Positions 21,187 to 32,700 of a stretch of 64,000 nucleotides of DNA are shown here, in pieces. The notes beneath the pieces were generated by a model that was given only the letters and a program-made list of their open reading frames with translations, did not search any database and was not told the DNA's origin. Within the stretch, counting starts at the first letter, position 1, and every line of letters begins with the position of its first letter. The DNA comes from Mesocentrotus franciscanus (lineage: Eukaryota > Echinodermata > Echinoidea > Camarodonta > Strongylocentrotidae), in contig CP137668.1 of the NCBI GenBank assembly GCA_037976565.1, positions 20,109,804 to 20,173,803 on the forward strand, in the 5' to 3' direction. The position numbers were made by a program, and so were the translations under genes.

Positions 21187-21917
21187 TTAACACTAATGAG
21201 GCCGGAGCATTTGAGATCTTTCTATTACCGAGGTGATCTCGGCCGTTTCACAGCCGACCGCCGCGAAAATTTGCATGCATGTCAAGTGAAGTGTATAGAA
21301 TACTATGGTAAATTCAATTTTTTGAAAATTCACTCATTTGCATATTTATGGTAATTTATGCGAATAATTAAGGTCATAAAATTCACATTTTTACCCATAA
21401 ATCATGTATTCTTCATATTTAAGCATTATTTTTCCCTACATATATAGACCATTTGGAATAAGAATACAACAACAAAAATTGGAAGAGCAAGGTTATTCCT
21501 TATATTATCTCTTGTTTTGATAATTTCTTATGTATTTCATTGTTTTTTTAACTTATGTATTTTATTGACTTTGTTGTTTTATATCAATTCAATTATTTTG
21601 ACCCCCAAAACAAACACCTAAACTTTAAACAAGACCAAATAACCAATGTTTTATCTCTTTTTAGGAAAAAAGATATTTCCATATGCTTTGTACACAAATC
21701 ACTAAAATGAGCGATTTTCGGGCTGACATGCAAAGACAAAAGGTCACGTGACTTTGTAACTGTACGTCCAATTTTTTCAAAAAAATTGTTTTAAAAGATG
21801 CGCAAGACTCAAAAAAAAAAGTCAGCAAGCGGCGGGGCGTCATCCGTATGCGTTCCCGAACACTCTGAAAAATCGCGGGGGCAGGGGGCCATAATGCCCC
21901 GGCCTCATTAGGGTTAA
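21187..21917. mobile_element. piggyBac-type MITE, 723 bp
   Basis: Element 21191-21913 lies between TTAA sites. Left end CACTAATGAGGCCGGAGCAT is mirrored at the right by ATGCCCCGGCCTCATTAGGG. The CCCTAA-type end next to TTAA is like piggyBac termini. No transposase frame, so non-autonomous. Confidence 0.8.
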
Positions 21918-22416
21918 TCTGCTTGTGCATGTACTTCACACAATCATTTGATTTTCCTATAAAAAAGGGATATTTGTATATTTAAATTACCTTACTCTCC
22001 ACTGATTTGTATATTGTGAAGTTAATCCCACAGAAAAATGTGCTATAAATTGTATTACTTGGTAGAAAATTGTATAAGTTTATATATTGTGCAATATTGT
22101 AAATTTATGGTAAAAATATAGAAAATTTATTTGCTTTATAAATCAGATGTATTTTCTTCCTTGAGTTCACTTAATCATTTGTGCCATCTATTTTGAATAT
22201 TGACTGACACAGCACTGAAACTTTAAGAACAATAATATTCATGAGGAATTCATGAAATAATATTGATTCAAAAGAAATACTGGTATCTTTATTTTGTGGA
22301 AATACATTTAAGGTTATAAAGACGTTTGTACACAAAATCTACTTTCCATGTTGTTACATTATTTCATTATCATTATTATATTTAGGTTTATGCAAATAAT
22401 AGTGAATTACCAAAAC

Positions 22417-22920
22417 TTAAAGGTAATACAAAGTTTTGGTGTGGGGTCATGAATTCGGTTCAAATGAACATATTGGAAACATATGCGATTTTACAATAAT
22501 CAATGATCGTTGTCGCGGTTGAAATCGAGTCTAAAGTGATGAAATTGTAAATAATAAACTCTTTATGTTTTATAGCGCCCTCTCAAGACTGATATTACTT
22601 TAGCTTTAAAATGATGTTTCTTGTCTACAGTCGGCGATTTGCTATTCCCGTTTGGAAATTATATATCAGAACTACATATTTTGAGATTTTCATTGTCGCA
22701 GCTACCATGGAATGGCCTTATGCGCTATTTGAAATATTTGAAATTTACGGAGCACCGGTAAATTTTGATTATTTAATTTGCACGAAATCAGAAGTGATTA
22801 AGGGGCTAAATTTTCTAGTGCTTATAATACATCCACAGGGGCATCCAAAAATATCAAAATTTAAAAGAATTACTATCCATCCAATTTTCAAAATTTCCCA
22901 AAACTTTGCATTACCTTTAA
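22417..22920. mobile_element. TTAA-flanked 496-bp MITE, copy 1
   Basis: Element 22421-22916 between TTAA duplications. Termini AGGTAATACAAAGTTTTGG and CCAAAACTTTGCATTACCT are inverted repeats with one mismatch. A second copy is at 39727-40225. Internal open frames on both strands have no transposase features. Confidence 0.85.
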
Positions 22921-25900
22921 GGATAATTTTTTTTTGTATTTGAGATATGTGCAGATTCTTGCCGTTTGAGGGGAAGGGCCCTTCAAGTCCCCTTCCATTT
23001 TTTCTCAAGAAGAGCTCAAAATACCCATGTATAGGTAGGCTAAGCCAGTAATAAAGTTTGGATGAAACCCATTGTAGTTGCATGTAAAGATTTATAAAAA
23101 AAATGAATTAATCCAACTTGCTTGAGTCAAAAGTCACTATGTAATGAAAATAAAGAAACTGTTGCTGTTTTATTACAATTGAATCTGTGTAAAATTGCAA
23201 TTGACATTCCATGTATTAAGATAACAAAAATCAAACCAACTGAATTAGGTTACAAAAAGTAACGAAGACAGAGTATGAAGATATAGAAGAATTTTGCTTT
23301 AAAAAAAAATCAGTGCTTGTAAGATTGCATAGGTGAAGAGTAACAGAAACTAAGTAAGAAGATCAAGAAAATTGTTCTACTTGAAAAAAATTAAAGGCAC
23401 ATGATATTGAATGCACGTGATATTGAATGCACAACTCCCTGATTAAACAAACTCAGTTGGGGTTAAAGGAGGAAAGAGATAAAAATATACAAATATTTTT
23501 GTTTCAATTCATTGCAAAGTAGTGTTTTGTGTATCAATATTGTCACATTGCAGTCATGTCGGCATAGAGTATTATGTGTAGCTTTTTATGTATCAACATA
23601 GTGATGATGCAAGCTCATCTATGATACGTGGATGTAATGAAAAATGCAAAATACCAAAGGCAAAGGCATTGCAAATGAAAAATGTACGAGAAATATGTAA
23701 GCATTATTTTTGTAATAAAATCGTGCGAGAAAAGCATGACTTGTTGTCTACGTTTCATGTTTTTTACTCATTGGCAATTCCACATATGCCATAGAGGAAA
23801 TCTCCTCCCCCTCCCCCATATATATATATATCTATATTTTTGCTAATCTGTTCCCCTTTTCCTTGGCATAGGTTAGCACAGATTACTATGACCTCTGCAG
23901 GGTCAGCTAAATGACACACTTAAATTATCATGTAATGCACATTGAATGTTCATACATTGAAAACAATAGTGGTGATGGAATATTCTGTGGCATATTTTTG
24001 TTTCACCTGTAGGCAACAACAACGACAAGGCAAACAAAACAAATGAAAAAAGTAATTCCGCTGAATTTCTCTTTATATTTCTAGTTCTAGAAAGATTATG
24101 TATTAATTGTCCTTCATGACAGAGACAATGGGTGTATTCGTCTGGGAATCTCTCAATATCTTTGAAAAAATATCAGAACTTAATGATTCTGTTAATAACA
24201 TCACTGAAAAGTGCATTTGAATATGTACATGTATCCAGAAAGTGCGCTATACAGATATACATTACCATTATTATTAATCTCAGGTGAGCACGAATCTGCA
24301 TAGGCTTATTCATTTCTTTTCATCATCATTTGCGATCAATTTCATCGTACGTATCCCTTTATTGCCCTTTGAAGAAAAAAGTTCCACAAAATACCCAACA
24401 AAACTTCTTTGTCTTGGTTTGCATAAACATTGAAGCTTCATATCATATCATATTAAATCATATTAACTTTTGTAAACTTAGTTGGGTGAATTTTCTAATG
24501 TCGAATTGCCGTGGTATCGCATTCTGGCTATTTGTTTTTGGAAAGCTTGATTTAGTGACGATTTCACAGACTTATACACGGTCATTCATATGTAGATTTT
24601 CATAATTGAGAAATTGAATAGAAAAGAGGCCTAATTATTGTTTGTTTCGAAAAGAACATTTCACTGAGCACAATCAGCTTGTCTTTTTGTTCAAGTAGCT
24701 GGCATTCACAAAAACACAGTATTGCATATAGTTGTAGTAAACAATGGTTATCATGAAGTATTTTGCATTAATTTGTTAAATATACAGCGGCGGAGCAATG
24801 GCCAAGCCCCCCCCCACTCAGTGTTATTTAGGGTACGCGTATGCTTGTTCCCTCTCTTTGAAAACACCCCCTATATCTGAGGGACTGCCAAAATTTCTGA
24901 ACCCCCCTTTCACGGCTTTTCGCGGGCTTTTCCTGCCTTGATGAAGACCCCCTTAAATCCGGAACACTGCTCAATGTACCCCCTATGATATTCAAGATAT
25001 TTTATGACCCCCTTTTTAAATTTCTCAGGAATCCAAAGAGAGAAAAAGTAAAAACACCCCCTTTTTAAAGAAATCTCCGGGTGAAAAGTAAAATACACCC
25101 CCTTTTTTTTTTACAATTCTCGAGTCAGACTTTGTCGCGCGAAAAGTACCCCTTTACCGGAGATTTTGGGAACACGAATGCGGTCCCTCCGACCCGATTG
25201 GGGGGCCAAGCCATCCGAGTCTAAAGAACTACGGGCCAACTTCGTTGATGAAATGCAAGAGCACAAGACCACAGAGTATAAGGAGAGGTTGTGGGAAGAC
25301 TTCTTTTCTTCTAAACTTCGTTGCTGTCCAATAAGAATCAGAACTTTACTGATCAGTAGGCCTGAATTATTAATCAATAAAGATTGATCAACGAAGTTTT
25401 GAGAAAATATTAACTTTATCTATATCAAGAATAAATGCTTCTCAGCATGAAAAGAGGTAAGAAATTTTATCATTCATTATTCTAAATGTATGGATAAAAT
25501 ATCCGTCGTGTAAGTAGGATAAAAGATTCCTGAAACAAAATTCAAGTATTCCTGTGCATATATTTAATTAGGACCCCACGCTTGCCTGCTGCGAAAATAA
25601 GCATAGGTGAGCACCATTAAATAAGCATCTAAGAAATCCCAATTCTAACGCCACGCCCCTCTAACTCATCTACTCTCGTGCTATGCAGCAATGGATAGAC
25701 AGATCCCTTCTTTTATAGTCATTTTCAAGGCAAATTACTAAAACAATTACACTACTAATTGCTAATAATTAAGACCCTGTTTCACCACGTTAATTGGTCT
25801 TGCTGGAAAAAATAATAAGAGATAGGGTCTACTAACGTAACGCAGCAGTGCAGGCTATGGGTACATGGCATCTCCTGAAGAATAATAACATTGGATATAA

Positions 25901-26976
25901 TAATTATTTTGAATTATAGAACGCACTTGGAAAATGCATTTCTAATTAAGCCTAATTAAGGTAGGCCTAGTTAGGCCTACAATACATGCTTATTGTTTGT
26001 AGGCCTATATACCTGTATGTTATATTAATTCTCGATTTTTGTTGTTGTTGTTGTTGCTATGTGCAATGTGCGCTGAAACGATCAGTTAAAATCATTTCGT
26101 ATAACTCTTTTAAATAATATTCGTTAGAGTAGAATTGAGCGTGATACTGGGGGTGCACGTCATGCGGGGTAGGAAGCTGAAGGCAAAGTGAGGGAGGGGT
26201 CCTGAGCGAACGCAACTATCCGGAACTACTTCATATTGATATGTAAATCCGGACTGGTGTACTGTTACTTCGCTCTCTACGGGCTGACCTTAATTTGACC
26301 GAATCGACGCCCACTCACCGCAAAACATCACGTAGCCGTAATTAGGCTATTTTTGCAGACCCTATAGTAAAATATAGTACAATAATACTATAATTCCTAG
26401 TCTAAAACTCTAACATATACAATATCCGAATAAATGAGACTTTCTTTACCTCAGATCAATACAAACTGTAAATCTGTTTATTAAAGTGTGATTCTTTGAT
26501 GGAAAGAAATAAAATAATTAACGTCTTTTAGTTCCATTTCGGATGCTAAAGGTAGAGTAATGCACACTAACTCTCGGGACTCTTTCCGCTTTATTGAGGA
26601 GCTCCTCGCCAGGGGTTGGCTTTCTCCGTTGTTTTTACCTGCAGCCACGCCTATTGTTTTCTCCCTGTCAATGGATCATCCACACCCCTCTGCGACCTGG
26701 GACGCTGGTAGGACGAAGGGGGGAGATGGAGGGGTAGGAAGGGGTGGAGTAATTGACCGCTGGCATGGGCGTGGGCATGTTAATTTGGTTGCGGATAAGA
26801 GATATAGTGACCACTCGGCGTGTACATGCTAGCCAATTATCACTAAATTTGCACGCTCCAGACTTTGACCCACTTCCAGTATGAGTAAGGCGATGGGGCT
26901 AATCCCGAATAGATAATATCAGATTTTTTACATTCGAGTTTTAAAAATCATCTTAGATTTTATCGAATACTTCATA

Positions 26977-27018
<42 letters not shown>

Positions 27019-27820
27019 AAAATAGAGAGAGAGAGGGAGGGGCACGGACATTGGAAGTTAAATAATAATCAACATAAAATAATTATCATGTTCAACAAGA
27101 ATAACAGTATTTCGTACTGGTTAAAAAAAAGCCTTAAATCAGAGATATCACCATAACAACACTAGAAAGAGACCTAATTCAATTTAATTTGATTCGTCAA
27201 CATGTAGACCTATACGTAATTCCAGTGGTTTAATCTAAAGTTCTAAACCTTACCTAAATAAACATTTCATATTTAATAGGAGGTCGAAGTTTGAAATCTA
27301 ATCTGGTATCTTTTTTACCCCTTACTTTTTCCCGTATTGAAGGATTTAAAAAATTGATTTCTATACTACTTTTCTTCTTCCCCCCCCCTTTTTTTGGGAG
27401 GGGGGTGGGGTTTGTTTATTTCTTGTTTTGGGTTTTTTTTTTCATGATTCTCTTTTGTTTATGATCATTATATTTCATTATTGTGTTGTTTCTATCTTCT
27501 TATATTTTATACTTCTTTAAAGTCAATAAAACATTATTATATATATATATATATATATAATTATCTGAACCTTATCGACCGAGGCGGGGTGGGAAATGGG
27601 CATCCAAACCCAAATTAAATTGTTAAAGGTTTTCAGAAAAGTGCTCCGGGCCTTGGGGAGGGGGTAAATCCTTTATTCCATCTATACTTCAGAAAGTGGA
27701 CGAGCGAAAAAAGCGAACAAACAAAAACAAAACAACAATTTCAACGAAAAAAAAGATGAAGAAAAAAAAACTACTTTTCATCATGACTGGCAAGTTCTTG
27801 GACAGGTTGTTGTTGACTTT
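22921..27820. other. Intergenic region with simple repeats, no gene recognised
   Basis: Contains a TATATA tract (23818-23832), a degenerate ACCCCCTTTTTAAA-type repeat (24900-25110), (GA)n at 26981-27036 and (AT)n at 27538-27560. The segment 26100-26900 is richer in GC and less repetitive, and could hold an upstream promoter or non-coding exon of the Sp gene; no specific element was proved. An open frame at 25166-25387 (+) is not recognised. Confidence 0.4.
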
Positions 27821-27821
27821 C

Positions 27822-28480
27822 ATATCAGGACAATTACCCTCTAAGGACAACCCCGAGGACAATATATACCCCGGAAAATTACCCCTAGGACAATTCCCTC
27901 CCGTGGACAATGACCCCCGATGAAAATTACCCCCACCCCTAAAAATTACCCCTAGGACAATTACCCCCGTGGACAATTACAACCCGAGGACGATTACCCC
28001 CTACCCTAAAAATCCCCCCTAGGACAATTACACCCGTGGACATACTCCCCGAGGACGATTACCCCCCTTAAAATTACCCCCTAGGACAATTACCCCCTCA
28101 TGGACAAATACTCCCCGAGGACGATTACCCCCACCCCTGAAAATTACCCCTTAGGACAATTACCCCGGAAAGGCGAAGTCTCATCTGATTATAAATTGGT
28201 TTTAATAAAAGTATATATTTTTTTGTCTTCGCGGGAGTGGGGGATGATTGTCCAATGGGGTCATTTTCAGGGGGGGTAATGTCCTCGGGGGGTAATTGTC
28301 ATAGGGGGTAATTGTCGTAGGGTGTAATTTTCCAGGGAGGTAATATATATGTCCTCGGGGGCCGGTGGCTGTCCTCGGGGGGTAATTTTCCGGGGGTAAT
28401 TTTCCGGGGGATAATTGTCCTTGGGGGTAATTGTCCCGCTGGTAATTGGCCGGGGGTGAGTGCCCAGGGGGTAAATGTCC
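27822..28480. repeat. Inverted C-run/G-run minisatellite
   Basis: 27822-28173 consists of imperfect AGGACAATTACCCC units grouped in blocks of about 62-71 bp (CCTAGGACAATT at about 27886, 27951, 28018, 28080). 28232-28480 holds the same words in reverse complement (GGGGTAATTGTCCTCGGGG). A spacer of about 58 bp separates the two halves. Confidence 0.9.
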
Positions 28481-28739
28481 TAGAACCGTTGATTGTAATA
28501 TCGTAACATTTTATTTCTTTGCGGCTCAGAGTCTGTAAACCCTTCAGGGGAAGGTACCTTAGTACGTCATCCTGTAAGTTCATTTTGAAGTTGACCGTGC
28601 TTTAATTGCGACCGAATAGAAAGTGTTTAGATAATGGAAACAATTTATATCAGGTTAAAAGCAATTTGGTGATTACCCATCTTGAATTGACTGAAAAGGT
28701 AGTCAATAATATTTTATTTCTCTGTTAGAAATGTATAAG

Positions 28740-28760
28740 CGTGCGCCCCCCCCCCCCCCC
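28740..28760. repeat. Poly-C tract
   Basis: A run of about 17 cytosines. The surrounding 28490-29400 is otherwise featureless AT-rich DNA upstream of the Sp gene. Confidence 0.9.
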
Positions 28761-29399
28761 CGCCTTACCCTCAGCCTCTTGGCAATGCCCCCTCATTAAG
28801 TTAGTGGAATTTCCAGAGTTATAATAGTCACCATACCTTTTACAAGACAGTAATGTAACCAGCTTTCATACAATGGATTGGCCTCTCGCAAAATCATGGT
28901 CATACATTTACAGAGTCAGAGAAAAAAAAACATATGTTTTCTCATATCCTGCGAGTCCTATGACTTTGCAGTGAGAAACCGCTTCCCACTATATCACGCT
29001 TCCGGATTATGCATATCTATTATTTGTAATATCCATGTAACATCAGTGTGTAAAATAAGCACTTATAGCAACATTACAGGGATATTGTATTCTGTATTCA
29101 TATATTAGAATAAGTAGCTGTAGATATTGGCGGGGGAGTAGGTCGATTTATCTTTTTCATCCTATGACCCACCCCTTGTATTGTGATATCCACTTTACGC
29201 AAATGTACATACATGCACTGACAATACATATTTCGCAGTCCCGATCAAATCTGCGACATTAGGGGAATGTTGGGACAATTCGTTTTATTTTGAATCCGAT
29301 ATGAACATTTGAAGTAACCTTACAAAAAGAACTGCCAAATTTGATTAATTTTCACTTTACAGGATGGCGGATGAATATTGGGTGTTTCTGTAATTCAAG

Positions 29400-29658
29400 C
29401 GAGCCGACCATTATTGTGTGCATGCATGCAGGCTATACGCTAGCGCAGCTGCTGAGCCTAGCCTGTCGCTGACGATTTTATGCCGCCTCGCTGCGCGGCC
29501 TAGCCTCATATACATATGCGTACTGTGTGTGTGTGTGTGTGTATTTCTAGCTGTGGGTATGTGTTAATATATCGCGTATATTATGATTGTGTGTGATTCT
29601 CTGGACAGCCGAAAAACACTGTGCCAGGAAGTTACAAAGGGTGGAAATTACGCCTAAA
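29400..29658 (+). promoter_or_regulatory. Probable Sp-gene proximal promoter / 5' UTR
   Basis: The stretch before the start codon is locally CpG-rich (29440-29505), then has a (GT)n tract at 29524-29541 and a TATA-like AT stretch near 29567-29582. The transcription start cannot be fixed from sequence alone. Confidence 0.35.
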
Positions 29659-29721
29659 ATGGCAAAAAAATCAACAAAAAAAGGACAATCAAACTATATA
29701 CAACCTTCAAGTATGTCTCAG
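29659..29721 (+). CDS. SP4: Sp factor exon 1
   Basis: ATG at 29659 opens a basic 21-codon exon ([15 protein letters not shown]) ending CAG|gtgagt, phase 0. This start is chosen because it splices in frame to the Sp box exon. An ATG at 29841 belongs to the intron-retained frame. Confidence 0.85.
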
Positions 29722-32700
29722 GTGAGTAAGATACTGGATTTTGTTTACGTTTGAGGTTGATTGTGTGATGTAGCATGAGATGATGTAGGCAGTGGCCTGT
29801 CAAATCGCCGTTCATAAAGTAATGCTAACCCACACCCACTTTGTTCTTTATACCCGCCCATATTTCTATGCAGGAGACTCAGCCATCCCCTCTTGCTCTC
29901 CTAGCTGCAACATGCAGTAAGATCGGTACACCTGCAGAAGGACAAGCCGGTGCAGTCAATCAGGGACAAACTGTGACTGTTTTGGGACAAAATCAGGGGC
30001 AAGCAGTTCAGATTCCCGGGGGTTTCATCAACGCCGCGAATGCCCAGCAAATACAACAAGCACTTGGCCTTCCCCCTGGATTTCCATTGCAATTCACTAC
30101 AGGAGTAGCGGGGCAGCAAGGAACTGCAACTGGGGGCCCGATGTACATCGAAGTTGCCTCTGGGGGGAATATTCCATCTTCATCTGTGGGCGGAGCTACT
30201 CAGACTAAGTCGATTAATGCTGCTAATATTTTAAGTTTAAACCAACAGAGTGCAACAGGTGGACAGCAGATTGTTACAAATGGGAATGTACAGTACAATA
30301 TTGTTCCACAATATCAGATTGATTCAGAGGGGAATTTGATCACCACTCATGTTGCTACCCCAGTCAGTGTAAGTCAAGCCCAATCTCAAACTGCCCAAAC
30401 AGTTGTCAGGCAAGCACCCACTACAACATCCCAAGCAACAAACGTGGCTGGAAGCAATGTTGCACAGATTGCTTTGCCTGGGGTACAGTATATTCAGAAT
30501 GGACAGATCATTCAGGCGGTTGCACCACAACCAGCACCAACTCAGCAACGCATTGTGCTCGGCTCTCAAACCATTACCCTACAACTTGCTCCGAATGCAG
30601 TCATGTCCAATGCCAATTCACAAGATCAAACTGTCGTTACACCAGTCTACAACATCATCAGCTCTACCCCGCAACAGGGCAACCCGGACAATTCTGCCCA
30701 AACTCAGCAGCTTCAGATCCAAGATCAACTTCAGAATGCACAAATCATCTCAAATAGTGGCCAAATTCAAGGAGGGAATGCAGCCAACAGTAACCAGGCA
30801 ACATTTGTGCAAGTTGCTGGTAAACCAGGACAAATTATCTTGCAACAACCACAACAAGCAGGACAGGTACAACAAATACAAGTTGGTGGTCTCCAGACAT
30901 CGAATACGAATGTTCAGACGGCGCATATCAGACAACAAAGTAGCAAGGTTGTGGCGTCAGTTATCCCACAACAGGTACAACAAGTGCAGCAAGTACTACA
31001 ACAGCAGCAGCAGACAACAACCTCACAGATTGTTTCACAGCAGTCATCACAGACAGTTCAACAGCCACAGGCACAGGTCATACAGATCCATCAACCCATC
31101 CAGGGGCAATCGGGCACCTCAATACAGCCGACTCAAATCTCATTACAGCAACAACCAGGAACTGGCTACTACACAATACAGCAGCCCCAGCCCCAGCCTC
31201 AGCCCCAGGCCCAGACCATCACACTACCGGTAAATGTTGCCGGGAACCAGGGTTCGGTCCAAACCATCACCTTACCCATTCAGGGCAACCAGCTACAAGG
31301 GGGCAGCATCACAATCCCTCAAAGCATCTTGCAGAGCATACAACAGCTCAATGGCGGACAAATGGTGCAGAATCCTATTGTACTGAAGACACCACAGACA
31401 CAAGTGCAGACTGTCCACCTACAACATGGTGGTACACCGGTTGCCACGCCACAGTCCTCCAGTAGTCAAGTGCAGCAACAGGTCATCACAACGGATGTCA
31501 GTCCTGCAATATCAACAGCCAATAACAGTACCATTGCAGGCCTTCCTAATTACAATGTGCATCTGGCACCACTTAGTCCTGGCCCAGGACCAGCTGGCAA
31601 CACTTCATCTGTAAACATTAATACATCAACTGCAGGTATGTTGAATAGTCATTTGTAAAGTAATTTATATTTCTAGTACAGGGGGGGGGGGGTAATTATT
31701 TTCTGTTGTTCATGATGCCTTAGTCGTGAAGTTGCACTAGTTATTTAACTTTATTTGGAATTAAAAATAAAGACAGACAGGGAGAAGAAAAAAAGAGGGA
31801 AATGTTATAAGTGCAGTGCACTAAAAAATAAAATAAAAACATACAAGACAAAAACAAAAATCAGAATGTTAATGTGAATTTTATACACAGGGCTGTGTTG
31901 CATGTACACTTTTGCAAAACAAAAACGTGTGCGTCTGGCCAGACAAATCTGTTTTTCCCCATTGAATACACTAAGGCCGTGAACTCCTATGATTTTACAG
32001 AGTTAAAGCCCTTATGGCTCAAAACAACCAATATTTTCAAAATTGCTGGAAAAAAAATGGACAGAATTGATAACTGGCTCTTTTTTTTTTATATCACATG
32101 ATTATTATCAAAGTGATTACCTGTATTGGTAATATTGATAATAAATGGTAATGATATAATAATAGTAATAATAATAATCATAATCATAATCATATTAATA
32201 TTAATATAAATAGTAACAATGATAATAAAAATAATGATCAAAATAACATAACATAAGATAACATAATAATATTATGAATAATTATAATATTATTCTTAAT
32301 AATGATGTTATTATAATAGTGACGGTATTGAAATGATATCGATGAATAATGATAAATTTATACTTTATGGGAAATTTAACAATTTTTTGTTTTAATGACC
32401 TAGATTTAATCATGAAGACCAAAGCACAAGAGTGGAAAGGGAATGGTAGTTCTGTGTTCCAGATTGCAGTTCATTACAAGTACATTGTACAATGTTCATT
32501 GCATTTTTTATTAAAGCATTTACCAATCCATGTGCCCTCTCATTATAGAACATGAAACAGTAGGCTTGTTTCCCACAGTTCTAGAATGTATTTTGAGACA
32601 TCAAATGCACATGTAGCATTATAATTCAATATTACTCCTATGCTTATAATTACAGTGAATATACAGCATGTATGTGTCACAAGTATACTTTACATGTTGG

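Noticed and set aside
20850..21236. 128-codon + frame
   Set aside because: Composition is that of AT-rich spacer, it runs into the piggyBac-type element, and no domain is seen.
22611..23083. Overlapping frames of 110 and 104 codons
   Set aside because: They lie largely within the TTAA-flanked MITE, and the second copy of the element does not keep them open.
25166..25387. 73-codon + frame and 88-codon - frame overlapping each other
   Set aside because: Possible transposon coding fragment, but no motif identifies it and the flanks are degenerate repeat.
27822..28480. CRISPR-like array
   Set aside because: Units are degenerate, without constant repeats or unique spacers, in a clearly eukaryotic context.
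30403..31233. 276-codon frame overlapping the Sp activation exon in another + frame
   Set aside because: Shadow of the CAG/CAA-rich Sp exon. The other frame carries the Sp box and joins the finger exons.
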